Shown here: piece by piece, positions 8,879 through 16,200 of the stretch
Position numbering within the stretch: the first letter of the stretch is position 1
Layout of the letters: each line of letters begins with the position of its first letter
Assembly: GCA_016192845.1 (NCBI GenBank)
Contig: JACPTI010000081.1
Coordinates: 1 to 41,576 of the forward strand
Direction of reading: 5' to 3'
Source of the DNA: Acidobacteriota bacterium
Lineage (GTDB): Bacteria; Acidobacteriota; Vicinamibacteria; Vicinamibacterales; UBA2999
Length of the DNA stretch: 41,576 nucleotides
Notes under the pieces: generated by a model
Seen by the model: only the letters and a program-made list of their open reading frames with translations
Told to the model about the DNA's origin: nothing
Database searches by the model: none
Program-made: the position numbers and the translations under genes

Positions 8879-8899
8879 CTACGGCGAGACTCGCCGTAG
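8879..8899. repeat. Palindrome upstream of 290-residue gene
   Basis: CTACGGCGA-GAC-TCGCCGTAG is a perfect 9-bp stem with a 3-base loop, embedded in a Cys-poor, GC-rich spacer with words such as TCCGGCTTCCGCC. It marks the joint between the unknown gene and the kinase remnant. Confidence 0.5.
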
Positions 8900-8934
8900 C
8901 CTTGGCGGAGGCGGTCGATAACTCACGCGCATTC

Positions 8935-9036
8935 TCAGTCGCAGTTCGGTACGCAATAGACCGCACCCATGCCGCCCGCTCCAATCTGCGCGGCAATCTC
9001 ATACGGTCCGACGCGGGTTCCAGCGGCCAGCGCCAT
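8935..9036 (-). pseudogene. N-terminal fragment of a Ser/Thr protein kinase
   Basis: From an ATG at 9036 the frame reads MALAAGTRVGPYEIAAQIGA, then GGMGAVY, which is the start and glycine-rich loop (GxGGMGxVY) of PknB-type bacterial kinases. After VY the similarity stops and the frame ends six codons later at TGA (8935-8937). The lysine, HRD and DFG motifs are gone. It is therefore a 33-codon remnant of a formerly intact gene. What replaced the rest is a short palindromic spacer and the 290-residue unknown gene. Confidence 0.7.
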
Positions 9037-9149
9037 GGGTATGTCGGGAACGGCGCGATTATATGGCGAAGCCCGGCAATGCTCCCGCAAACGTCGCGCT
9101 TGCCTTTTTCGGCGCGTTGATTTGTGATTGTCCGGTCGTCACAGGCGGG

Positions 9150-9177
9150 CCCCACCGCGCGCGCCTGCGCGGTGGGG
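9150..9177. repeat. Palindromic element, variant C/G
   Basis: CCCCACCGCGC and GCGCGGTGGGG form a perfect 11-bp stem around a 6-base loop, followed by TGCC. It belongs to the same family as the palindromes at 14734-14762 and 30535-30636, which differ in one stem position only. It lies in the leader of the VWFA/TPR gene, 36 bp before its start. Confidence 0.75.
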
Positions 9178-9212
9178 TGCCGGCCCCGGGGTCACTACCG
9201 CACGGAGCCCTT

Positions 9213-11975
9213 ATGAATCGGCTGCTCGGCACGTTCGTGGTCCTGGCCGCCGCCGTCGCCACGCTGGCGGCGCAGACGCAACCGCAGACACAAACCCAGA
9301 CACAAACCCAGACTGAACCGCCCGTTCAGGGGCCGACGTTCCGCACTGGCATTGATCTGATTGCGGTCGACGTGGCGGTCTCCGACCGGAACGGCAAGCC
9401 GGTCGAAGACCTGCTGGCGCCCGACTTCGCGGTGAAGATCGACGGCGAGGTGCGCCGCGTCGTGTCGGCCGAGCACGTCAAGATCGACGTTGACGCCGCC
9501 CGCCGCGAAGCGGCGGATCCGTTCGAGCCGCTCTTCACGACCAACCTCAAGCCGCCGAACGGACGGATGTTCGTCATTGCGGTCGACCAGATCGGCACGC
9601 GCCTCGGCTCGGCGCGCGCGCTGCTGAACACGGCGGCGAACTTTCTCAAGCGCCTGAGCCCGGCCGACCGCGTCGCGCTGGTGGCGTATCCGCCGCCCGG
9701 GATCCAGGTCGGCTTCACCAACGACCACCTCCGCTTGCGGCAGGCGATGGAGCGGATCGTCGGGCGCAATCAGGCCTTCCAGGGGCGCTACAACATCGGC
9801 CTCTACGAGGCGGTCGCGATCTCCGAGCGCGGCGACGGCCGCATCTTCGCGCAGGTGGTGCTGCGCGAGTGCCCGAGGCTGGCGGGACCGGCGCTGGAGC
9901 AGTGCGAGCGCGACGTCCTGTCGGAAGCCGACACGATGGTGCGGTCGGTCCGTCAGGATACGACCGAGTCGCTGCGCGGCCTGTACGACGTGTTGATCGG
10001 GCTGTCGGTCATCGAGGGCCAGAAGACGCTCATCCTTATCTCCGAAGGGATGGTGCTCGAGAGCCCCAGCGACCTGGACTTCGTGATCCGCGCCGCGGCG
10101 TATGCGCGCGTCAGCGTCCACGTGCTGGTGCTCGACGTCCCGCGGCACGACATCACGGTCAGCCGCCTCGCCCCCACCGCGACAGAAGACCGCGACATGC
10201 AGGTCCAGGGCCTGGGCGATCTCGCGGCGGGCACGCGGGGCAGCCTGTACTACGTCGCGGGCACCGGGGAAGGAATCTTCGAGCGCCTCGCGACGGAGAC
10301 GCTGGCCTACTACATGCTCGGAGTCGAGCAGGCGCCGGGCGACCGCGACGACCGGCAGCACCGGATCGACGTCGAGGTGCGGCGGCAGAACGTCACCGTG
10401 CGCTCGCGCCGCGCGTTCGTCCTCTCGTCCGCCACCACCACGCGGCGCAAGGCGGAAGAGACGCTGATGGACGCGTTGAAGTCGCCCTTCGGCGTCGCCG
10501 AGATCCCGCTGCGGGTGACGACGTTCACGCAGAAGGACCGATCGAGCGACAAGGCACGGGTCATCATCGCGGCCGACGTCGGGCAGCCGGGCGGCGCGCC
10601 CGAGGAATTCACCGTCGGCTACGTACTGCTCGACGCGGAAGGCAAGGTCGTCTTGGGCAACGTCGACAAGCAGGTGCTGTCGGTGCCGAACGGCGCGGCC
10701 AACGCCACGCGCGATTACCTCGCGGAGCTCGTGGTCGATCCCGGAAGCTACGAGCTGCGGCTGGGCGTGGTGGACGCGACCGGGCGGCGGGGCGGGATCA
10801 TCCGGGAAGTCAAGGCGTGGAAGCTCGACGGCGAGGAGTTCGCGCTCGGCGATCTGCTGATTGGCGATGCGGGGAGCGACGGCAACGGACGGATCCGCCC
10901 GGGCGTGGAGCCGCGCGTCGGCGGCAATGTCGGGGCGTTCCTGGAGCTCTACTCGACCAACCCCGGCGTGCTCGACGCCACCAAGGTGAACCTCGAGATT
11001 GCGGACGACCAGGACTCGCCGGCGCTGCTCGAAGTGCCGGCGCAGTTGGTGGCCGGGGCCGGACCAAGCCAGCGCGTCGGCCAGGGCGTGGTGTCGGCGG
11101 CCCTGCTGCCGCCGGGGCGCTACGTTGCCCGCGCGCGCGTGCTGCGCGGCGGCAAGGTGGCGGGCCTGCTGGCGCGGCCCTTCATCCTGAACGCGCCGGC
11201 CGACGGTGCGGTCCCGGTCCCGTTTCTGCGCGGCGCGGTCGCACAGTTCAACCGTGCGGCGACGCTGCAGCCGGAGCTCGTGCGGGGCATGCTGGACGCG
11301 GTGGAGAAACGGTCGCCCGCGCTCAAGGGCCCGTTGGCCGAGGCGCGGGCGGGCCGCTACGGCCCCGCCGCGCTGGAGGCGCTGACGGCCGGTGACGAGG
11401 TCGCTGCCGCGTTCTTCAAGGGGCTCGAGTGGTACGCCAAAGGACAGCTGAACGAGGCCGCGACACAGCTGCACCTGGCCGCGGGGCCGCGGCGCGAATT
11501 CTTCCCGGCCGCGTTCTATCTCGGCGCCGTGTTTGCGGCCGCGGGTCGCGACCGCGATGCGGCCGGCGTCTGGCAGATGGCGATCGGCAAGGAGCCTCGT
11601 CCTCCGATCGCGTACCTGCTGTTGGCCGACGCGCGGCTGCGCGACGGGCAGCCCGATTCGGTCGTCGACGTGCTGAAGCCCGCGCACGAACAGCAGCCCG
11701 CCGACGACGACATCGCGCAGCGGCTCGCCGCGGCGTATCTGATGACCGGCCGGTATCAGGAAGCGCTGCCGGTGCTCGAGCGGTATCTGTCGCGCCACTC
11801 GACCGACCAGACGGCCCTCTTCGCCGCCGTCTTCGTGCAGTATCACGTGGTCACGCGCGAACGCCTGGCGGTGTCGCCGGCCGATCAGGCGCGGCTCGCG
11901 AAGTACGTGCAGGCCTATACCGGGCCGTACAAGGCGCTGCTCTCCAAGTACCTCCAGATCATGCGTGGCAGGTGA
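9213..11975 (+). CDS. Secreted VWFA-related protein with C-terminal TPR-like repeats
   Basis: The 920-residue protein starts MNRLLGTFVVLAAAVATLAA, a clear signal peptide cut near residue 20. A low-complexity QTQTQTQ segment follows, encoded by a tandem CAGACACAAACC-type repeat (about 9277-9312). Residues about 45-400 match the VWFA-related domain widespread in Acidobacteriota (FRTGIDLIAVDVAVSDRNGKP; MFVIAVDQIGTR; LILISEGM). The metal-binding DxSxS motif is not canonical (VDQIGT). The C-terminal 200 residues are helical repeats (GLEWYAKGQLNEAATQLHLA; PVLERYLSRHSTDQTALF), consistent with TPRs. The role is probably envelope-associated protein interaction; it is unproven. A longer frame starting at 9063 lacks a signal peptide. 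Confidence 0.85.
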   Translation: MNRLLGTFVVLAAAVATLAAQTQPQTQTQTQTQTEPPVQGPTFRTGIDLIAVDVAVSDRNGKPVEDLLAPDFAVKIDGEVRRVVSAEHVKIDVDAARREAADPFEPLFTTNLKPPNGRMFVIAVDQIGTRLGSARALLNTAANFLKRLSPADRVALVAYPPPGIQVGFTNDHLRLRQAMERIVGRNQAFQGRYNIGLYEAVAISERGDGRIFAQVVLRECPRLAGPALEQCERDVLSEADTMVRSVRQDTTESLRGLYDVLIGLSVIEGQKTLILISEGMVLESPSDLDFVIRAAAYARVSVHVLVLDVPRHDITVSRLAPTATEDRDMQVQGLGDLAAGTRGSLYYVAGTGEGIFERLATETLAYYMLGVEQAPGDRDDRQHRIDVEVRRQNVTVRSRRAFVLSSATTTRRKAEETLMDALKSPFGVAEIPLRVTTFTQKDRSSDKARVIIAADVGQPGGAPEEFTVGYVLLDAEGKVVLGNVDKQVLSVPNGAANATRDYLAELVVDPGSYELRLGVVDATGRRGGIIREVKAWKLDGEEFALGDLLIGDAGSDGNGRIRPGVEPRVGGNVGAFLELYSTNPGVLDATKVNLEIADDQDSPALLEVPAQLVAGAGPSQRVGQGVVSAALLPPGRYVARARVLRGGKVAGLLARPFILNAPADGAVPVPFLRGAVAQFNRAATLQPELVRGMLDAVEKRSPALKGPLAEARAGRYGPAALEALTAGDEVAAAFFKGLEWYAKGQLNEAATQLHLAAGPRREFFPAAFYLGAVFAAAGRDRDAAGVWQMAIGKEPRPPIAYLLLADARLRDGQPDSVVDVLKPAHEQQPADDDIAQRLAAAYLMTGRYQEALPVLERYLSRHSTDQTALFAAVFVQYHVVTRERLAVSPADQARLAKYVQAYTGPYKALLSKYLQIMRGR

Positions 11976-11980
11976 GGGGA

Positions 11981-12015
11981 GTCACAAGTCACAAGTCACA
12001 AGTCACAAGTCACAA
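11981..12015. repeat. Heptad array (5 x GTCACAA) after VWFA/TPR gene
   Basis: Five perfect GTCACAA units begin five bases after the TGA. Their polarity is the same relative to the stop codon as in the other arrays. The reverse-complement array lies 471 bases further on (12487-12540), with the four-helix-bundle gene between. Confidence 0.9.
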
Positions 12016-12051
12016 AAGGCAGGGCCGAAGTCGAAAAACGTGCGGCGCACA

Positions 12052-12438
12052 TCACAACCCGTGCTGACGACGTGTGTTGTGAACGATCGTTGCGAGTATC
12101 CGGACAATTTCGTCCGACTCGCGAACCAGCGGATCGAACGAGGCGTCCAGCAGTTCTGATTGGCGGCAGACCCGAAGTCGGAATCGGGTCTCCTTGGCCT
12201 CTTTGAGCGCGATGCGGTTCTTCGCCAGGAAATCGGCGCTACTGGATGCTCCGTCGGACTCCTCGTAGTTGGCTCCAACGGACGTTCCTGCCGCGAGCAG
12301 CTGATACGAAATTGCCCTCCCAACCGGCCCGCGCGTGTGCAAAAACTGCACTGCGCGAACCACGTCACAAGCAAACAGCAGCAAACGTTCGTGTAAATCG
12401 TAGGGTTTTCCGCTGGGGGTGGTAGTTTGGTGCTTCAT
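12052..12438 (-). CDS. Four-helix-bundle protein (S23/bAvd-like)
   Basis: The 128-residue protein from the ATG at 12438 has the pattern of the four-helix-bundle family (TIGR02436): an early LHERLLLFACDVVRAVQFL helix, then the conserved AISYQLLAAGTSVGANYEES segment, a SADFLAKNRIALKEAKETRF helix and a final RESDEIVRILATIVH helix. Relatives are encoded in intervening sequences of 23S rRNA genes and, as bAvd, in diversity-generating retroelements, where they bind RNA and reverse transcriptase. Here no rRNA or reverse transcriptase is adjacent. The gene lies inside the loop of an inverted pair of heptad arrays between two genes on the other strand. Base composition is clearly lower in GC than its neighbours. 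No strong ribosome-binding site is seen. Confidence 0.85.
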   Translation of the reverse strand: MKHQTTTPSGKPYDLHERLLLFACDVVRAVQFLHTRGPVGRAISYQLLAAGTSVGANYEESDGASSSADFLAKNRIALKEAKETRFRLRVCRQSELLDASFDPLVRESDEIVRILATIVHNTRRQHGL

Positions 12439-12486
12439 GTGTAAGCAAGAGGAACGCCACCTGCCTCGACAATCGGGGTAGCGGGT

Positions 12487-12540
12487 TTGTGACTTGTGAC
12501 TTGTGACTTGTGACTTGTGACTTGTGACTTGTGACTTGTG
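12487..12540. repeat. Heptad array (7.5 x TTGTGAC) abutting glycosidase start
   Basis: Seven perfect TTGTGAC units (12487-12535) are followed by a partial unit TTGTGAA whose GTG is the apparent start codon of the next gene. It is the longest array of the window and the inverted partner of the one at 11981-12015. Confidence 0.9.
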
Positions 12541-13566
12541 AAGTACCTGCACGGCTGCAACTATCCCTGGTCGACCGACGGCACCACGATTTTCTACGGG
12601 CTCGACTTTGGCGCCAGCGTGTGGCGGCCCCATCTGGGCGTCTCGACGCGCCGGGCGGCGGTCGCGCGCGATTTCGCCGACATGGCGGCGCTCGGCTTCA
12701 CGTCCGTGCGCTGGTTCGTCTTCTGCGACGGCCGCGCCGGGATCGTCTATGACGATCGCGGCCTGCCGGCCGGCCCCGACGCGCACCTGTTCGCCGACCT
12801 CGACGCCGCGCTCGAAGTGGCGCGTGACGCGGACATCCGGGTCGATTTCGTCCTGCTCGATCACCGCTGGATGTTCAGCGGTCTCGCCGAGACGCTCGCG
12901 GACCCGGTGACGGGGCTGACCTACGAGGCCGAGCTGCCGGAAGGGCGCGCGCGCGTGCTGCTCTCCACGGCAGGCCGTGACGCGCTCCTCGAGCGCGTGA
13001 TGGCGCCGGTGGTGCGGCGCTACGGCCCCTCGGGCGCGCGGGCGGATCTCGGATCCGCCGTCCTGGCCTACGAGCTCATGAACGAGCCGGATTTCGTCGT
13101 CGAAGAGTGGGAGCAAGATCTCAGCAGCCGCGTGGCGCGGCCGCTGCGGTTCGATCAGCTGGCGGAGCTCGTCTCGCGTCTGAGCCATCTGGTCCACGCG
13201 GCACACCCGGCGGCGCTCACCACGCTCGGGTGCGCCCGCGCGTACAACCTCTGGGCCTGGGATGACGAGGCGCTCGGGCTCGACATGCTGCAGGTGCACT
13301 CCTATCCGGACGCGCGTCATCCCGAGCGCGACCCCGGTCTGCTCGGGACGCCGGCCGCCGCCCTCGGCGTCCGGCGGCCGGTGATTCTCGGTGAGTTTCC
13401 GGGAGGTGTCGACGAGTATCTGGAATTCGCGCTGAGCGCCGGCTACGCGGGCGCCTGGCCGTGGAGCTTCAGCGGGACGGACAGGTACGGCCGGCTGCCG
13501 CGCGAGCCGCTGCGGCGTTTTGCGGCGCGGCACCCGGAGCTCGTCAATCCCCGGGCGCGCTTATGA
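12538..13566 (+). CDS. Cellulase-family (GH5-like) glycoside hydrolase
   Basis: The 342-residue protein reads as a TIM-barrel glycosidase. MKYLHGCNYPW opens the first strand, the acid/base glutamate lies in AYELMNEPD (Glu183), a barrel strand MLQVHSYPD follows, and the nucleophile glutamate lies in VILGEFPGG (Glu286). These are the two catalytic glutamates of clan GH-A, as in mannanases and endoglucanases. No signal peptide is visible, so it may be cytoplasmic or its N-terminus may be lost. The first codon (GTG 12538-12540) is formed by the last heptad of the repeat array, leaving no room for a ribosome-binding site. It is convergent with the dipeptidase gene. Confidence 0.8.
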   Translation: MKYLHGCNYPWSTDGTTIFYGLDFGASVWRPHLGVSTRRAAVARDFADMAALGFTSVRWFVFCDGRAGIVYDDRGLPAGPDAHLFADLDAALEVARDADIRVDFVLLDHRWMFSGLAETLADPVTGLTYEAELPEGRARVLLSTAGRDALLERVMAPVVRRYGPSGARADLGSAVLAYELMNEPDFVVEEWEQDLSSRVARPLRFDQLAELVSRLSHLVHAAHPAALTTLGCARAYNLWAWDDEALGLDMLQVHSYPDARHPERDPGLLGTPAAALGVRRPVILGEFPGGVDEYLEFALSAGYAGAWPWSFSGTDRYGRLPREPLRRFAARHPELVNPRARL

Positions 13567-13570
13567 ACAG

Positions 13571-13660
13571 GTCAAGTCACAAGTCACAAGTCACAAGTCA
13601 CAAGCGAAGCGGTCTTGATTGTGCCTTGTGCCTTGTGCCTTGTGACTTGTGACTTGTGAC
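13571..13660. repeat. Inverted pair of heptad arrays between glycosidase and dipeptidase
   Basis: A GTCAA remnant and four GTCACAA units (13576-13603) face six reverse units (13619-13660: three TTGTGCC, three TTGTGAC) across a 15-bp spacer. The right array touches the stop codon (TTA 13661-13663) of the minus-strand gene. The GTGCC variant units are clustered at the inner end, which suggests local duplication. Confidence 0.9.
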
Positions 13661-14839
13661 TTACTTATCCAGCGCCTCGATCGTGGCGATTGACGGCTCG
13701 CGCTGCTTCTGCAGCCGCGCCGCCACCTCCTCGGCGCGCCGCATGACGCGGAGGATGTTGAGACCGAGCGCTTTCCGTACATCGTCTTCCGGCCAGCCGC
13801 GCCGCAGCAGCTCCGCGGTGAGCGCGGGGTACTTCGACACGTCCTCGAGGCCGGCCGGCAGCGTCTCCACGCCGTCGAAGTCGCTGCCGATGCCGACGTG
13901 GTCGGGCCCCGCCACCTTCCGCACGTGATCCATGTGGCCGGCAACGTCGGCGAGCGTCGCCTTGCCGCCGCGGACGAGGAACGCCGGCACGAACGTGACC
14001 ATCACGACGCCGCCGTTCTTCGGCAGCAGCCGCAGCACCTCGTCCGGGACGTTGCGGCCGTGGTCGTTCAGCGCGCGCGCATCCGCGTGCGAGAAGATCA
14101 CGGGCGCCTCCGACACGCGCAGCGCGTCGAGCATCGTCCCGGGCGACGTGTGGCTCAGATCGACGAGCATCCCGAGCCGGTTCATCTCGCGCACGACTTC
14201 TTCCCCGAACCGCGACAACCCGCCGAGCTGCGGCTTGTCGGTGCCGGAATCGGCCCAGCGCACGTTGGTGCCATGGGTGAGGGTCATGTAGCGTGCGCCC
14301 GCAGCGTAGAACATCCGGAGCGTGGCGAGCGAATTGTCGATTGCGTGTCCGCCTTCCATGCCGATGAGCGAGGCGATCCGCCCCGCCCTGAAGATGCGCT
14401 CGACGTCGGCGGCGGTCGTCGCCAGCTCGAACGTGTCGGGATACTTGCGCACCATGCGGTACACGACGTCGATCTGCTCGAGCGTGGCGCGCACGGCGGC
14501 CGCGCCCTGCAGCGTGGCCGGCACGTACACCGACCAGAACTGCCCGCCGACGCCTCCCTGCCGGAGCCGCGGGATGTCGGTGTGCAGCTTCGGCTGGGGC
14601 ATCCGGATGTCGAGCTTGTCGAGGTCGCGCTCGGCGTTGTGCTCGCGCAGCGCCCAGGGGTAGTCGTTGTGACCGTCGATGAGCGGCACCTCGCGGTGGA
14701 GGGCCTGCGCGCGGGCGAGCAGGTCGGCGGGGCCCCCAACGCGCGGACTTTGCGCGTTGGGGTGCTCACCGCCCTGCTGCGCCTCGAGGAGCGCGGTGGC
14801 GGTCAGGATCAGGAGGAGGACGCGTCGCATCCGCTGCAC
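13661..14839 (-). CDS. Membrane dipeptidase (peptidase family M19)
   Basis: The 392-residue protein has a signal peptide (MQRMRRVLLLILTATALLEA) and the renal-dipeptidase-type amidohydrolase barrel. Metal ligands are seen in PLIDGHNDYPW (His57, Asp59), the bridging glutamate in LIGMEGGHAI, and histidines in LVDLSHTSP and VIFSHADARAL. The late GIGSDFDG motif is present. Such enzymes cleave dipeptides outside the cytoplasmic membrane. Residues about 27-37 (PNAQSPRVGGP) are encoded by a palindromic repeat that is also found in non-coding DNA here, in a stretch where the family needs only a linker. The gene is convergent with the glycosidase. Confidence 0.92.
   Translation of the reverse strand: MQRMRRVLLLILTATALLEAQQGGEHPNAQSPRVGGPADLLARAQALHREVPLIDGHNDYPWALREHNAERDLDKLDIRMPQPKLHTDIPRLRQGGVGGQFWSVYVPATLQGAAAVRATLEQIDVVYRMVRKYPDTFELATTAADVERIFRAGRIASLIGMEGGHAIDNSLATLRMFYAAGARYMTLTHGTNVRWADSGTDKPQLGGLSRFGEEVVREMNRLGMLVDLSHTSPGTMLDALRVSEAPVIFSHADARALNDHGRNVPDEVLRLLPKNGGVVMVTFVPAFLVRGGKATLADVAGHMDHVRKVAGPDHVGIGSDFDGVETLPAGLEDVSKYPALTAELLRRGWPEDDVRKALGLNILRVMRRAEEVAARLQKQREPSIATIEALDK
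14734..14762. repeat. Palindromic element, variant A/T, inside dipeptidase gene
   Basis: CCCCAACGCGC and GCGCGTTGGGG form an 11-bp perfect stem with a 7-base loop, flanked by GCGGGGC and TGC. Its reverse complement occurs split in the cluster at 30506-30650. It is translated in the linker after the dipeptidase signal peptide without breaking the frame. Confidence 0.75.
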
Positions 14840-14917
14840 GGCGATCTTAGCCGGGTCCGCTTCGCGGAACCCGGCCGACGTACGCAGGTATCATTATCGC
14901 GAGGAGGCTCCGGACTC

Positions 14918-16114
14918 ATGTCACGTGCTGCTGTAGTGTGGTTGACGGCGGCGCTGGCGGCCTCGGTGGCCGCGGCACAGGCGCCCGGGGGCGGCCGCGG
15001 CCGCACGATTCCTGTCAGGCCCGGCGAGGAGTGTCCGCCCGGTACGACGCTCGTCCGGGTGGGCCAGTGCCAGGCGCCCGAATGGCCGGCGCCGAGCATC
15101 GTCGACTACCGGCCGAAGTCGACGCTGGTCGTCGACGAGCATCCGGTGCCGCGCGCGAAGTTCCCGGTCGTCGACATTCACAGCCACACCGGCCCGACGC
15201 CGCAGTCGATCGACCAGCTGATCCGGGAAATGGACGCGCTCAACATCCGCGTCCTGAACAATCTGAGCGGCGGCTACGGCGCCGACCTCAAACAGCGCGT
15301 CGACTTCATCCGCAGCACGAAGTACGCGGACCGGTTTACCGTTTTCGCGAACGGTCTCAACGGCTTCCGCGACGTCGAGCCGGGGTACGGACAGAAGGCG
15401 GCCGCGCAGCTCGAGGCCGACCTCCGCAACGGCGCCATCGGCTTCAAGATCTTCAAGCCGACCGGGATGGACACGCTGAAGAAGGACGGCACGCGCTTGA
15501 AGATCAACGATCCGGAGCTCGCGACGGTCTGGGAGACCGCCGCGCGGCTGAACATTCCCGTCATCATCCACACGGCGGAGCCGCAGGAGTTCTTCAACCA
15601 GCCCGACATGCACAACGAGCGGTGGCTCGAGCTGGCGCTCTTTCCGGACCGGCGGCAGTACCTGAACCCGAACAAGGTCACGTTCGAGCAGCTCATGGCG
15701 GAGCGCAACGACCTGTTCAGGAAGCACCTAAAGACGCGCTTCATCGCGGCGCACTTCGGCTGGCACGCGAACAACCTCGGGCTGGCGGGCACGCTCCTGG
15801 ACGAGCACCCGAACGTGGTGGTGGAGCTCGCCGCCATTCTGTACGATCTGGGGCGCCAGCCGCGCACCGCGCACAACTTCTTCGTGAAGTACCAGGACCG
15901 CATTCTCTTCGGCAAGGATACGTACGCGCCGCCGGAATTCCCGTACTACTGGCGCGTCCTCGAGACGACGGACGAGTACTTCGACTACTACCGCGAGTAC
16001 CACGCGTTCTGGAACCTGTACGGGATGGGGCTGCCGGACAGCGTGCTGCGGAAGGTCTACTACCAGAACGCGCTCCGGGTGACCCCGGGCCTGCCGCAGG
16101 CCGGCTGGCCCTGA
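14918..16114 (+). CDS. Secreted amidohydrolase-family protein
   Basis: The 398-residue protein has a signal peptide (MSRAAVVWLTAALAASVAAA) and a proline/cysteine-containing linker (EECPPGTTLVRVGQCQAP). It then has an amidohydrolase-2-type barrel: VVDIHSHTGPTP (His88, His90), GFKIFKPTG, a histidine in PVIIHTAEPQEF, another in FIAAHFGWHANN, and an acidic end motif in ILFGKDTYAPPEF. The substrate is unknown; relatives act on cyclic amides or decarboxylate aromatic acids. The ATG at 14918 has a GAGGAGG ribosome-binding site about ten bases upstream. It is divergent from the dipeptidase gene, with which it shares a secreted hydrolase theme. Confidence 0.85.
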   Translation: MSRAAVVWLTAALAASVAAAQAPGGGRGRTIPVRPGEECPPGTTLVRVGQCQAPEWPAPSIVDYRPKSTLVVDEHPVPRAKFPVVDIHSHTGPTPQSIDQLIREMDALNIRVLNNLSGGYGADLKQRVDFIRSTKYADRFTVFANGLNGFRDVEPGYGQKAAAQLEADLRNGAIGFKIFKPTGMDTLKKDGTRLKINDPELATVWETAARLNIPVIIHTAEPQEFFNQPDMHNERWLELALFPDRRQYLNPNKVTFEQLMAERNDLFRKHLKTRFIAAHFGWHANNLGLAGTLLDEHPNVVVELAAILYDLGRQPRTAHNFFVKYQDRILFGKDTYAPPEFPYYWRVLETTDEYFDYYREYHAFWNLYGMGLPDSVLRKVYYQNALRVTPGLPQAGWP

Positions 16115-16118
16115 TCAA

Positions 16119-16196
16119 GTCACAAGGCACAAGTCACAAGTCACAATGCACAATTTGTGACTTGTGCCTTGTGACTTGTGACTTGTGACTTGTGAC
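16119..16196. repeat. Near-perfect inverted heptad arrays between amidohydrolase and phoD
   Basis: Five units (GTCACAA, GGCACAA, 2 x GTCACAA, TGCACAA) at 16119-16153 are followed directly by six reverse units at 16155-16196. The symmetry includes both stop codons (TGATCAAG on one side, CTTGATCA on the other). The variant GGCACAA has its matching GTGCC partner on the other arm, so pairing is conserved. Confidence 0.9.
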
Positions 16197-16200
16197 TTGA

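Noticed and set aside
11981..12540. CRISPR array
   Set aside because: Units are 7 bp, contiguous and without spacers, and no cas genes are present.
13571..13660. Coding potential of heptad arrays (peptide SHKSQVT repeats)
   Set aside because: A 7-bp unit is open in all frames and gives a 7-residue periodic peptide; the arrays lie outside recognised genes.
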